Source of the DNA: DAOUBP01 sp964513075
Lineage (GTDB): Bacteria; Chloroflexota; Anaerolineae; CG2-30-64-16
Length of the DNA: 64,000 bases
Reading direction: 5' to 3'
NCBI GenBank assembly: GCA_964513075.1
Contig: CAZELR010000003.1
Coordinates: 1 to 64,000 of the forward strand
A program made the position numbers and the translations under genes. Shown in pieces: positions 48,506-57,425 of the stretch (position 1 is its first letter; every line of letters starts with the position of its first letter). The notes beneath the pieces are model-generated. The model saw only the letters and a program-made list of their open reading frames with translations, was not told where the DNA came from and did no database searches.

Positions 48506-50197
48506 ATGCAACAGCGTAAGATCACGGATGATTTGGATGTCCTCCTGCAAGTCCTGCCGGCTCCGATCGAGCAGGCGTTGCGGGCGGCCAATCAAGGCGA
48601 TAACTTATTGGAAGTTATCATGGACCTGGGTCGGGTGCCGGAGGCCAGGTTCGTCGACCATGAGGTGGTGCTGAGCCAGCGTGAGATCACGGATGAGGAT
48701 CTCAGTTATGTGATTGCGCGCATCGGCGAGTTCACCGGCGATAATCGCGCGGGGATCGAACGGACCCTGCATCGCATCTCCTGCATCCGCAACCGCCAGG
48801 GCCGCGTGATCGGCCTGACGTGTCGCGTAGGCCGTGCTGTGCATGGCGTGATCGATATCATTGAAGATATCATTAAATCAGGGCAGAGCATCCTGTTATT
48901 GGGCCGGCCTGGCGTGGGCAAGACGACGCTTCTTCGAGAAGCTGCGCGCATCTTGAGCGAGAAGCAGCGGGTTATCGTGGTGGATACTTCCAATGAGATC
49001 GGCGGTGATGGTGATATTCCGCATCCAGCTATCGGTCGCGCGCGGCGGATGCAGGTGGCCGCACCCGAGCAACAGCACGAGGTGATGATCGAGGCGGTCG
49101 AGAATCATATGCCACAGGTCATCGTTATCGACGAGATCGGTCGCGAACAAGAGGCCGCTGCGGCGCGCACAATCGCGGAGCGCGGGGTGCAGTTGGTGGG
49201 CACCGCACATGGCAACACGCTCGAGAACCTGCTGATCAACCCGACCCTTTCGGACTTGGTGGGCGGCATCGAGAGCGTCACGCTGAGCGATGAGGAAGCG
49301 CGGCGGCGTGGCACCCAGAAAGCGGTCCTGGAACGGCGCGCGCCCCCGACCTTCGACGTCTTAATCGAGATTCAGGATCGCCAACGAATGGCCGTGCATC
49401 ATAAGGTCGCCGCATCGGTCGATGCGGTATTGCGCGGCCGTTCCTTGCAGCCAGAGATTCGCTCTCGAGACGCCAACGGACAGATAAGCATCGAAAAGGC
49501 GCCTTCGCCGTCCCTTGAGGCGCGGGCAAGCGCCTCTGCAATGGAGCCATCCCGGATGGAGCCATCTCGGATGGAGCCATCTCGGATGGGAAGGTTGCCG
49601 TTCGATAGACGTGGCAATGGCGGATCACGATCCGACCGCACTTACCAATACGCGGAACAGCGCTCGATGGAGCCATCTCAGATGGCCCCATCTGAGATGG
49701 GCGCAGAAGTGCTGGCACCTTCCGCACGCCAGCAGGTCCAGGTATTACGGGTGTACCCTTATGGCGTCGGCCGCGGCCGTTTGATTCAGGCCGCCCAGAA
49801 CTTAGGTGTAGCTGTGACCCTGGTAGACGCCCTCGACCAGGCAAACGTGGTTGTGACCTTGAAGAACCACTATCGCAAGCATCCGCAGCCCGTCGCTGAT
49901 GCTGAGCGTCGGCGTATTCCGGTCTACGTGTTGCGCGCCAACACTCTCAATCAGGTCGAGGCCTGCCTGGGTGACATCTTTGGCGTGCCAGTACAAATGG
50001 AAGATCCGGTCGATAGCGCGATGACCGAGACGCAAGAGGCCATCAGGCGCGTGCTCTCCGGCTCGTCCTCCGAGGATCTGCGGCCAGCCTCCGCGGACGT
50101 CAGGCGGATGCAGCACGAGATGGCACGCTCTGCCAACCTGGTTTCGCACAGCTATGGCAATGAACCAAGGCGTCGGGTGCGTATCTTTCCGGGGTAG
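48506..50197 (+). CDS. R3H-domain AAA ATPase (Ycf45/SpoIIIAA-like)
   Basis: A 563-residue ATPase. The AAA core (about 110-260) has Walker A GRPGVGKTT, VDTSNEIGGDGDIPHPAIG, Walker B QVIVIDEIGREQE and GTAHGNTLENLL, matching the Ycf45-like/SpoIIIAA-type family. The C-terminal part (about 420-510) includes RVYPYGVGRGRL and a putative nucleic-acid-binding R3H/KH-like region. Between the two domains, about residues 345-400 consist of MEPSR repeats encoded by 15-bp tandem units. The function in bacteria is not established; nucleic-acid binding is predicted. ATG 48506 fits the family start. Confidence 0.8.
   Translation: MQQRKITDDLDVLLQVLPAPIEQALRAANQGDNLLEVIMDLGRVPEARFVDHEVVLSQREITDEDLSYVIARIGEFTGDNRAGIERTLHRISCIRNRQGRVIGLTCRVGRAVHGVIDIIEDIIKSGQSILLLGRPGVGKTTLLREAARILSEKQRVIVVDTSNEIGGDGDIPHPAIGRARRMQVAAPEQQHEVMIEAVENHMPQVIVIDEIGREQEAAAARTIAERGVQLVGTAHGNTLENLLINPTLSDLVGGIESVTLSDEEARRRGTQKAVLERRAPPTFDVLIEIQDRQRMAVHHKVAASVDAVLRGRSLQPEIRSRDANGQISIEKAPSPSLEARASASAMEPSRMEPSRMEPSRMGRLPFDRRGNGGSRSDRTYQYAEQRSMEPSQMAPSEMGAEVLAPSARQQVQVLRVYPYGVGRGRLIQAAQNLGVAVTLVDALDQANVVVTLKNHYRKHPQPVADAERRRIPVYVLRANTLNQVEACLGDIFGVPVQMEDPVDSAMTETQEAIRRVLSGSSSEDLRPASADVRRMQHEMARSANLVSHSYGNEPRRRVRIFPG
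49541..49701. repeat. 15-bp tandem GATGGAGCCATCTCG repeats in the R3H ATPase linker
   Basis: Three and a half copies of a 15-bp unit lie at 49541-49590 and a palindromic variant (GATGGAGCCATCTCAGATGG...) at 49665-49701. They are translated in frame as MEPSR and MEPSQMAPSEM. Each unit contains GATGG/CCATC, so the RNA can fold on itself. Confidence 0.85.
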
Positions 50198-50226
50198 GTC
50201 TCGGACGAGTGCGGCAAGGGCCAATC

Positions 50227-50249
50227 GGCGCAATCCTGTGGATTGCGCC
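50227..50249. repeat. Perfect 10-bp hairpin before tmk
   Basis: GGCGCAATCC (50227-50236), loop TGT, GGATTGCGCC (50240-50249). It lies between the ATPase stop and the tmk start, 27 bases ahead of the ATG, without a T-run. Confidence 0.65.
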
Positions 50250-50276
50250 AAACCGAATCCGCGAATCGGAGATGCG

Positions 50277-50912
50277 ATGAAAGGTGTGTTCATCACCTTT
50301 GAAGGGCCGGAGGGCGGCGGCAAGACCACGCAGATCCGGTTATTGGCGGGCTGGCTGCGTGAACGCGGTCACGACGTACTGGCCACCCGCGAACCAGGAG
50401 GCACGCGCATCGGAGATAAGGTGCGGGACCTGCTTCTGGCTCCTGAGCACACTGAGATGCGGTCGGAGGCGGAGATTTTGCTTTTCTCTGCCGCGCGCGC
50501 CCAGCTCGTGGGCGAAGTAATTCGTCCGCACCTGGCACGCGGGGGGATCGTGCTTTGCGATCGTTTTGCCGACTCCACGCTGGCCTATCAGGGTTACGGC
50601 CGGCAGCTTGATCTGGACACCCTGCGTTCGATCACGGCTTTTGCGACCGGCAACCTGGTGCCTGACTTGACTATTTGCCCGGACCTGCCGGTCTCAGAGG
50701 GTCTGGGTCGAAAACAGGGCGGCGATTTGGCCGAATGGAACCGCATGGAGCGGGAGCAGCAGGCATTCCACCAGCGGGTGCGGATGGGTTTTCTTGCACT
50801 GGCCGCAGCCGAACCATCTCGCTGGTTGCTTCTTGATGCGCTGCAACCTATTGACCAGCTACAGCAGTTGATTCGGCAACGGGTCGAAGCGGTGATCGAA
50901 TACCGATCATAG
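50277..50912 (+). CDS. tmk: Thymidylate kinase
   Basis: A 211-residue dTMP kinase, which phosphorylates dTMP to dTDP for DNA synthesis. P-loop FEGPEGGGKTTQ at about 8-19, TREPGGT (dTMP-binding), LCDRFADSTLAYQGYGR (DRY-like motif) and PDLTICPDLPVSEGLGRK (normally FLDVPPE-type) are in the right order. The late region is slightly divergent: LTICPDLPVSEGL replaces the usual D-L/V-P motif context. ATG 50277 is chosen from the family N-terminus. The c-di-AMP receptor gene follows 43 bases downstream, a common pairing (tmk-yaaQ). Confidence 0.92.
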   Translation: MKGVFITFEGPEGGGKTTQIRLLAGWLRERGHDVLATREPGGTRIGDKVRDLLLAPEHTEMRSEAEILLFSAARAQLVGEVIRPHLARGGIVLCDRFADSTLAYQGYGRQLDLDTLRSITAFATGNLVPDLTICPDLPVSEGLGRKQGGDLAEWNRMEREQQAFHQRVRMGFLALAAAEPSRWLLLDALQPIDQLQQLIRQRVEAVIEYRS

Positions 50913-50955
50913 ATCGCTCCGTTACCACCATCGATAGGTCAGGAGGATCACATTC

Positions 50956-51282
50956 ATGAAGCTCATTATGGCTATTGTCAGCAGCGATGACTCGCGCGAG
51001 GTGCTGGATCGCCTGACCAAGGGAGGCTTCCGGGCCACTGTTATCAGTACGACTGGCGGCTTTCTGCGCGAGGGAAACACGACCATCTTCCTGGGCATTG
51101 AGGATGACAAGGTGCCGCAGGCCGTTGAGACCGTGCGTAGCGTCTGCCGCAGACGGACGCAGTGGGTGTCACCATTGCCGACTCTGGAAGGGCCGGGTCT
51201 GGAAATGGCCGAGCCGATCGAAGTCAGCGTGGGCGGCGGCGTGCTGTTTTTGATGAACGTGGAGCAATTTGTGCAGGTTTGA
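50956..51282 (+). CDS. darA: Cyclic-di-AMP receptor DarA (PII-like)
   Basis: A 108-residue PII-like signal protein. MKLIMAIVSSDDSREVLDRLTKGGFRAT, TTGGFLREGNTTIFLGIEDDKVP and the C-terminal VSVGGGVLFLMNVEQF are characteristic of DarA/PstA/YaaQ, which forms trimers that bind cyclic di-AMP at their interfaces. Its presence predicts cyclic di-AMP signalling in this organism, although no diadenylate cyclase gene is in the window. AGGAGG precedes the ATG. It lies downstream of tmk as in Bacillus. Confidence 0.92.
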   Translation: MKLIMAIVSSDDSREVLDRLTKGGFRATVISTTGGFLREGNTTIFLGIEDDKVPQAVETVRSVCRRRTQWVSPLPTLEGPGLEMAEPIEVSVGGGVLFLMNVEQFVQV

Positions 51283-51284
51283 GA

Positions 51285-51698
51285 TTACATGATGCCGAAG
51301 TCGTCACCGGTGGCGGTGCCACCAAGGTCCGGCATGGATCTCTCGATGGCTTCCGGGTCTTCGCCTGCTTCAAGACGATTAACCACCTCTTCAAACTCAG
51401 AGCCAAGATCTTCGCCAGTGTCGTTGGCCATTTTTCGCATGAAGCGCGCCAGCGACTTGGGATCGTCTTCGTCCAGCCCGGAGAGTGCGGCAGACGTGCC
51501 GTCGTCGGTAGGATCAGCCAAGTCGTCCAACCGACTTTTCTCCGAGCGCAGGACCGCCACGCGTGAGATCAGGCGGGTGAGATGGCTCCCTCCGCAGCGC
51601 GGACAGACGGCGTCGCGAGACTGAGCGTCGCTGATGGAGCGCCATAGCAGGCTTACGCGGCGCCGGCAATCATGGCAGTGGTATTCGTAGATCGGCAT
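51285..51698 (-). CDS. FmdB-family zinc-ribbon protein
   Basis: A 137-residue protein with an N-terminal zinc ribbon, MPIYEYHCHDCRRR and CPRCGGSHLTRLIS, diagnostic of the FmdB/CxxC_CxxC_SSSS family. The acidic C-terminal tail (about 60-137) is probably disordered. FmdB proteins are putative regulators with unknown partners. It is convergent with darA (2-base gap) and divergent from gmk. Confidence 0.88.
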   Translation of the reverse strand: MPIYEYHCHDCRRRVSLLWRSISDAQSRDAVCPRCGGSHLTRLISRVAVLRSEKSRLDDLADPTDDGTSAALSGLDEDDPKSLARFMRKMANDTGEDLGSEFEEVVNRLEAGEDPEAIERSMPDLGGTATGDDFGIM

Positions 51699-51769
51699 TG
51701 TGGCCTCGGATGGCGATTATAATACAGATGTAGCGCACGTACAAGTGCCCAACGGATTTTCTTTGTAGG

Positions 51770-52456
51770 ATGCTCATGAGTCCAGCTAATCGTGCGATCA
51801 TGGATCGCGACATCTCAGACGCCCAGGCGCAAATCGCTCTTGCCTGGTACGAAACCCTCCGGCACCCGCGGCCTGTGGTAGTGGTCATCTCTGGGCCATC
51901 CGGGGTCGGCAAAGACGTGACAATCCAGCAGATGCGGGATCACGGCTACCCGTGCCATTTCGTGGTGACGGCCACCACTCGACCGCAACGACCTGGTGAA
52001 GTCAACGGGATCGACTATCACTTCCTATCTGAAACGGAGTTCCTGGACCTTCAGGAACGTGGCGAGCTCTTGGAGCATGCCACCGTTTACGGCCAATATA
52101 AAGGGATCCCTAAGGCCGGCGTGCGCGCTGCGCTGGCCAGCGGCCAGGATGTCGTGATGCGGGTGGATGTGCAGGGCGCCGCGACGGTTCGCCGGTTGGT
52201 GCCGCAGGCGGTCACCATTTTTCTGACCGCAGAATCAGAAGAGGCGCTGATCGAGCGCTTGCAGCGGCGTCGCACTGAGAGTGAGGCGCAACTGCGGCAG
52301 CGCATCGAAACTGCGCGGGCCGAGCTGTTGCGGGCGGTCGAGTTCAAGTATCGGGTAGTAAATCGAGAGTGCGCGCTAGATGAGACGGTGGCCCAGGTGA
52401 TCGCCATCATCAAGGCCGAAAAAGCGCGTCTGGATTGGCAGCCGGTGACCCTATGA
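51770..52456 (+). CDS. gmk: Guanylate kinase with variant P-loop
   Basis: A 228-residue GMP kinase. SGPSGVGKDVTI is the P-loop, where the usual GKST/GKTT is GKDV. The GMP-binding features TTRPQRPGEVNGIDYHF and ELLEHATVYGQYKGIP are intact, as are the lid arginines (LQRRRTESEAQLRQRI). An N-terminal extension of about 30 residues precedes the core. The aspartate variant of the P-loop occurs in some bacterial guanylate kinases, but activity should not be taken for granted. The rhomboid gene overlaps the stop (ATGA), so the two are coupled. Confidence 0.88.
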   Translation: MLMSPANRAIMDRDISDAQAQIALAWYETLRHPRPVVVVISGPSGVGKDVTIQQMRDHGYPCHFVVTATTRPQRPGEVNGIDYHFLSETEFLDLQERGELLEHATVYGQYKGIPKAGVRAALASGQDVVMRVDVQGAATVRRLVPQAVTIFLTAESEEALIERLQRRRTESEAQLRQRIETARAELLRAVEFKYRVVNRECALDETVAQVIAIIKAEKARLDWQPVTL

Positions 52457-53586
52457 TGGCGCCGCCAGACATGGCGCCCGACCAGCCGGCGCCACGTGTT
52501 CGGTTGCCACTGGCACAGCCGCGCCTCACCTACGTTTTTCTGGGCCTGGTGGCGGCCGTCTTCGTGCTGGAAACCGTGTTAGGGGGTTCCACAAACACGG
52601 CGACCCTGGAACGCCTGGGTGCTCAGATCAACTTCCGTGTCGCAAACGGGGAGATCTGGCGTCTGCTCTCCGCGATGTTCCTCCATATCGGACTGGCGCA
52701 CATTGCATTCAACGGCTGGGCTCTCTTTAGCATCGGACGGGATATAGAGGCGTTCTACGGTTCGGTGTGGTTCGCGGTGATCTATCTTGCCGCGGGTCTG
52801 TTTGGGAATGTAGTTTATTATTTATTGGGTGGGTCGGTCTTGTCTGCGGGCGCATCAGGCGGCGTGTTCGGACTGATTGGCGCTGAGGTGGCGTATTTCC
52901 TGAGCAACCGTGATCTTTTTGGAAAGTTTGGCCGGGAACGCCTGGGCAACCTGGCTGTGTTGGTCGGTATCAACCTGGTCTTTGGCTTCACCGTAAAGGG
53001 CATCAACAACTACGCGCACCTGGGCGGGCTGTTGAGCGGTCTGGTGCTGGGCCTGATGTTGGCCCCGCGCTACACGGTGGACTGGACCATGACCGACATC
53101 GGACCTGTGGGGACCCTGGTGGATCGCCGGGCGCTGAGTCTGCGCTTGATGACCGTCATAGCGGCGGTCATCTTGCTGGTCGGTGGCGTCCTGATGGGTA
53201 ACCAGCGCTGGGCCGGCAGCGCCGATCTGTTGCGCCAGAAAGCCGAGGTGGCCATGGATGCCGGCGACCTTGCGGGGGCTCAGCAGTTGCTGGAACAGGC
53301 GCTTGAGATTGATTCCAACGATGGGGGCCCATCGTATGGGCTTACGCTTTACGATCTCGGCATCGTGCATCTTCAGCAGGATCAAGCCAGTCAGGGTGTC
53401 GCTGCGTTCGAGGCGGCCTTGAAGGTATACCCCGAGAGTGTGGACGTATGGTTTTGGTTGGGATTGGCCTATGCCATGGATGGGCGGCCCGTAGATGCTA
53501 CGTCGTGGCTTGAGAGGTTTTTGGCGCAAGAATCCTCAGGCGAACGCGCAGACTACGCGCGCAGCCTGTTGAATACGCTGCGCTGA
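52453..53586 (+). CDS. Rhomboid intramembrane protease with TPR tail
   Basis: A 377-residue membrane protease. Six helices carry the rhomboid motifs HIAFNGWALFSIG (N on TM2), GASGGVFGLIGAEVAYF (catalytic Ser in GxSG) and NNYAHLGGLLSG (catalytic His). After the last helix (about 240-260), TPR-like helices follow (EVAMDAGDLAGAQQLLEQALEID; YDLGIVHLQQDQASQGVAAFEAAL). Such TPR-tailed forms are common in bacteria and may select substrates. The ATG at 52453 overlaps the gmk stop by four bases. Confidence 0.92.
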   Translation: MMAPPDMAPDQPAPRVRLPLAQPRLTYVFLGLVAAVFVLETVLGGSTNTATLERLGAQINFRVANGEIWRLLSAMFLHIGLAHIAFNGWALFSIGRDIEAFYGSVWFAVIYLAAGLFGNVVYYLLGGSVLSAGASGGVFGLIGAEVAYFLSNRDLFGKFGRERLGNLAVLVGINLVFGFTVKGINNYAHLGGLLSGLVLGLMLAPRYTVDWTMTDIGPVGTLVDRRALSLRLMTVIAAVILLVGGVLMGNQRWAGSADLLRQKAEVAMDAGDLAGAQQLLEQALEIDSNDGGPSYGLTLYDLGIVHLQQDQASQGVAAFEAALKVYPESVDVWFWLGLAYAMDGRPVDATSWLERFLAQESSGERADYARSLLNTLR

Positions 53587-53633
53587 CAGGTGCGGGCGAA
53601 GCGCGCTTCGCCTGGCACGCCCGGAGGTGTCGC

Positions 53634-54545
53634 ATGACTTCCACTTCCACACAAGCATCTGCTATCCGGCCATCAGCCATTGCAGGCGCCTGGTATCCTG
53701 GCAGTGCACCGGTGTTGCGGCGCACCATTGAGGGATACCTGGACAGCGTCCCTCCGCAGGCTTGGCCGGGCCGTGTGGTAACCCTCATCTGTCCGCACGC
53801 CGGTTACGCCTATTCCGGCTCTACGGCTGCGCACGCCTATGCTCAGGTGCGCGCAGGTCGCGATCCGTCGGCTGATTTTTCGCGCGTCATTCTGTTTGGC
53901 CCGCTGCATCGGCCCATCTGGGGCAGCCGGCTTGGCCCGTTTATGGTGCCTGACGAAGCGGCTTACCGCACCCCGTTGGGCGATGTCCCGCTCGATCGGG
54001 AGTTTATCATCGCGTTGGGCAAGAAGGTCGACTTGACCGCGGTGCGCGGGGATGAGGAACACTCGTTGGAGATCGAGCTGCCATTTCTGCAGGTTGCCCT
54101 GGGATCTTTTCAACTTGTGCCGATCATGTTCGGTGAGCACGTCGCGGATCGTGATCCGGCAGATCACCATCCGCGTGAATCGGGCGTCTTGGCCAGGATC
54201 GATCAACTTGCGTCGGCGTTGGCGGCGCTGTGGGACGAGCACACTTTGCTGGTGGCCAGCACCGATCTGAGTCACTTGGACAATTATGCGGACGTGGTGC
54301 GGATCGACAGGAAGCTGGTCGATCGTGTGGCTGCGTTTGATGTGGACGGTCTGACCGCAGCACTGGCCGCCGGAGAAGTGCAAGCCTGCGGCGCAACCGG
54401 CCTGATAACTGCCCTCCGCACCTCGCAGCGGATAGGCGCCAGAGATGCTCATGTGCTGGCATACGCGGCCTCCGGAGATATTACCGGCAATAAACGCCCG
54501 GGCGTCTATACTGTGGGATATCTGGCTGCCGCAATTTATCGGTGA
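53634..54545 (+). CDS. amrB: AmmeMemoRadiSam system protein B (MEMO1 family)
   Basis: A 303-residue MEMO-family protein related to non-haem dioxygenases: SAIAGAWYPGS, LICPHAGYAYSGSTAAHAY (H in the active site), VILFGPLHRP, DEEHSLEIELPFLQ and STDLSHLDNY are all conserved family motifs. It normally works with AmrA and a radical SAM protein (AmrS) in an unknown modification system; those two are not in the window. It sits immediately upstream of priA (12 bases). Confidence 0.88.
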   Translation: MTSTSTQASAIRPSAIAGAWYPGSAPVLRRTIEGYLDSVPPQAWPGRVVTLICPHAGYAYSGSTAAHAYAQVRAGRDPSADFSRVILFGPLHRPIWGSRLGPFMVPDEAAYRTPLGDVPLDREFIIALGKKVDLTAVRGDEEHSLEIELPFLQVALGSFQLVPIMFGEHVADRDPADHHPRESGVLARIDQLASALAALWDEHTLLVASTDLSHLDNYADVVRIDRKLVDRVAAFDVDGLTAALAAGEVQACGATGLITALRTSQRIGARDAHVLAYAASGDITGNKRPGVYTVGYLAAAIYR

Positions 54546-54557
54546 AGCTTTCCACCT

Positions 54558-57407
54558 ATGCGCTACGCTGAAGTCTGTGTAAATACACCGCTGGGATCGC
54601 CGGCGCAGTCCGCTGCCGCTGGCGATGACCAGCAGGGCCGTACATTCACGTACGCTGTCCCTGATCGGTTGGCAAGTCGTTTGCAGCCTGGGCATCTTGT
54701 CTGGGCGCCTTTCCGCGGCCGCCGCCTTCAAGGTGTCGTGCTGCGCATCTCAGATGCCGCCCCGCAGTTCGATGTCCGTGAGATTATCTCCCTGGTTTGG
54801 GCACAGCCGCTATTGACTCCCGCCCAACTGACCCTGGCGCACTGGATCAGCAATACCTACCTTGCCCCCATGATCGAGACGTTGCGCTTGATGCTGCCCG
54901 CAGGGTTGACCCAGCGGGGCCGCACCGTGTTTGTTCGCACCGGTGGTGTAGTGCCGGCCGGCCTCACGTCCCGGCAGGCAGCGCTTTTGGAGCGTCTCAG
55001 CGCCCGCGCGGGCGACTGGTCGGAGATCAGCCAGGGGCTGCGCGGGCCCCTGCGGGGGGCGACGCAGCGGGACGACCTGGCGCCTCTGATCGACATGGGC
55101 CTCGTGACCCAGGAGGTCGAGTTCCCGGCCCCGCCACCGCGCCCTAAGACTGACCGCCAGGTGCGGTTATTGGCCGATGCGGATGCTATCGCACGTGCGC
55201 TGCCTTTCTTGGGGCATGCCTCGAAGCAGGCAGATGTACTGGCATGGCTTGGGCAGGGAGCCGGAGTCGGGCGCCAGGGCGATCCTGCGGATCGAGCAGC
55301 GGACGGTCCGCAGCCTATTGTTACGCTTGACCAGGTGCGCGCGGCAGTCGGCTGCACGGATGCGCCGGTGAAGGCGTTGGCCGCGCGCGGCTGGGTGGAA
55401 ATCATGCGGGGCAAGGCCGGTGCGGCCTCCGGCAGCGCCGGAGGTGCGCCCGCCCAGGTGCGTCTTTTGCTCTCCCCTGACGCCGTCACAGAGACCATCA
55501 TGGAGCTGCGCGGGAGCGGGAAACACCGCGCCGTACTTGCCGCGCTGATGGCCCGCGCAGAACCCGCCTGGATCGGCTGGGTGTATGCCGAGACCGGCGC
55601 AACGCTCGAAACTCTGCGTGACTTGGAGGCTGCTGGCCTCGTCACGATTGCTGAGGAGATGATCTGGCGTGATCCCCTGGCCGGCCATGAGTTCAAGCTG
55701 GATCAGCCGCCCGTTTTGACGGACGATCAGCAGCGGATCTGGGAACGGGTGCAGGAGCGAATGGCGATTCGGCGGGTCGCTGAATCGGCGAATCGACGAA
55801 TTGACGAGGGTAGGGACGCGTCATCCGCAATTTTGCTTCACGGTGTCACCGGTTCCGGCAAGACAGAGATTTACCTGCGCGCCATCGCCGAAGTGTTGGC
55901 ACGCGGCCAACAGGCCGTTGTGCTGGTGCCCGAAATTGCCTTGACACCCCAGACCATCCGTCGATTCGCGGCGCGTTTCCCGAGCAAGGTCACCGTATGG
56001 CACAGCGAATTGGGCGAAGGAGAGCGCTTTGATGTCTGGCGGCGGGTGCGCACGAACCATCCTGCCGCGCAGGTGGTGGTTGGTTCTCGCTCAGCGCTTT
56101 TCCTGCCGTTCCCGGATCTGGGCGTGATCGTGCTGGACGAGGAGCATGAGCCCTCTTACAAGCAGGAGCGCACCCCGCGCTATCACGCGCGCACCGTTGC
56201 GATTGAGCTGTCCCGGCTTTGCAGTGCGGTCGTGATCCTCGGCAGCGCGACGCCAGCATTGGAGACGTACTACGCTGCCAAGCGCGGAGAGATCGAGCTG
56301 CTCACTCTGCCCCAACGAATCAGAACCGCTGAGTGGAGCAGCGGCGCCGCCGGCGCTGGGGGCCCAATCGTTTCTCTCGATCTGCCTCCTGTCCGGATCG
56401 TGGATATGCGGCAAGAATTGCGGGTGGGCAATCGCAGCATGTTCAGCCGCGCCCTGTCCACGGGCTTGCGGCACGTTCTGAACGCGGGCCAGCAGGCGAT
56501 CCTCTATTTGAACCGGCGCGGTACGGCCAGCTTTGTGTTGTGCCGGGATTGCGGTTATGTAGAAATCTGTCCGCGCTGTGCGATCCCGTTGACGCTGCAT
56601 GGTGAAGGCGAGATGCTCATCTGCCACCACTGCAATCGGCGCTACTCGGCGCCCGTGACCTGTCCCAATTGCGCAGGCCGGCGGATTCGTCACTTCGGTG
56701 TTGGCACCGAACGGGTAGAAGAAGCCGTGAAGCTGGAGTTTCCGAACGCGCGCACCTTGCGTTGGGACCGGGATGTGACGGGGGCCAAGGGCAGTCACGA
56801 TGTGATCCTCTCGAAGTTTGTGGCGCACGAGGCCGATGTGCTGATCGGCACACAGATGATCGCCAAGGGTCTTGACCTGCCCCTGGTGACCTTGGTCGGC
56901 GCCGTAGCTGCCGACACCGGCTTGTTCTTGCCTGATTTCCGCGCGGTCGAGCGCACCTTTCAGCTCCTGACGCAAGTGGCAGGCCGCGCCGGTCGGAGCA
57001 CACTCGGCGGCGAGGTAGTCATCCAAACCTATCACCCCGACCACTACGCCATTGTTGCCGCCAGCAACCACGATTATGAAGACTTCTATCGCCAGGAAAT
57101 GGCGTTTCGTCGAGAGCTAAGTTACCCGCCTATCCGGCGTCTGGCCCGTTTGGTCTATCATTATGGCCAAAAACCCAAAGCGCAGGCCGAAGCGACGCGC
57201 TTGGCGCAGGAGCTGCAGCAAACCATCGGGCAGCTAGGGCTATCCGATACCGACCTGATTGGCCCGGCGCCCTGCTTCTTTGCGAAGCAGCGCAATGAGT
57301 ATCGCTGGCAGATCGTGGTGCGCAGTCCGGATCCGGTTGTATTGTTGCGACAGGTGGCCCTGCCGTTGGGCTGGCGGGCCGATATTGACCCGGTGGAGCT
57401 GTTGTAA
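54558..57407 (+). CDS. priA: Primosomal protein N' (PriA helicase)
   Basis: A 949-residue restart helicase (3'-5'), longer than the usual 730-820. The N-terminal 3'-DNA-binding domain is at about 1-110. Walker A GVTGSGKTEIY, DEEH box VIVLDEEHEPSYKQE, the zinc-binding cysteines (CRDCG, CPRC, CHHC, CPNC) and the closing GRAGRS helicase motif are present. Extra length comes from a 170-residue region before the helicase core with low-complexity pieces; a GAATCGGCGAATC-type repeat at 55763-55803 encodes IRRVAESANRRID. It restarts stalled replication forks. Confidence 0.93.
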   Translation: MRYAEVCVNTPLGSPAQSAAAGDDQQGRTFTYAVPDRLASRLQPGHLVWAPFRGRRLQGVVLRISDAAPQFDVREIISLVWAQPLLTPAQLTLAHWISNTYLAPMIETLRLMLPAGLTQRGRTVFVRTGGVVPAGLTSRQAALLERLSARAGDWSEISQGLRGPLRGATQRDDLAPLIDMGLVTQEVEFPAPPPRPKTDRQVRLLADADAIARALPFLGHASKQADVLAWLGQGAGVGRQGDPADRAADGPQPIVTLDQVRAAVGCTDAPVKALAARGWVEIMRGKAGAASGSAGGAPAQVRLLLSPDAVTETIMELRGSGKHRAVLAALMARAEPAWIGWVYAETGATLETLRDLEAAGLVTIAEEMIWRDPLAGHEFKLDQPPVLTDDQQRIWERVQERMAIRRVAESANRRIDEGRDASSAILLHGVTGSGKTEIYLRAIAEVLARGQQAVVLVPEIALTPQTIRRFAARFPSKVTVWHSELGEGERFDVWRRVRTNHPAAQVVVGSRSALFLPFPDLGVIVLDEEHEPSYKQERTPRYHARTVAIELSRLCSAVVILGSATPALETYYAAKRGEIELLTLPQRIRTAEWSSGAAGAGGPIVSLDLPPVRIVDMRQELRVGNRSMFSRALSTGLRHVLNAGQQAILYLNRRGTASFVLCRDCGYVEICPRCAIPLTLHGEGEMLICHHCNRRYSAPVTCPNCAGRRIRHFGVGTERVEEAVKLEFPNARTLRWDRDVTGAKGSHDVILSKFVAHEADVLIGTQMIAKGLDLPLVTLVGAVAADTGLFLPDFRAVERTFQLLTQVAGRAGRSTLGGEVVIQTYHPDHYAIVAASNHDYEDFYRQEMAFRRELSYPPIRRLARLVYHYGQKPKAQAEATRLAQELQQTIGQLGLSDTDLIGPAPCFFAKQRNEYRWQIVVRSPDPVVLLRQVALPLGWRADIDPVELL

Positions 57408-57425
57408 CGATTGGATAGATGACTT

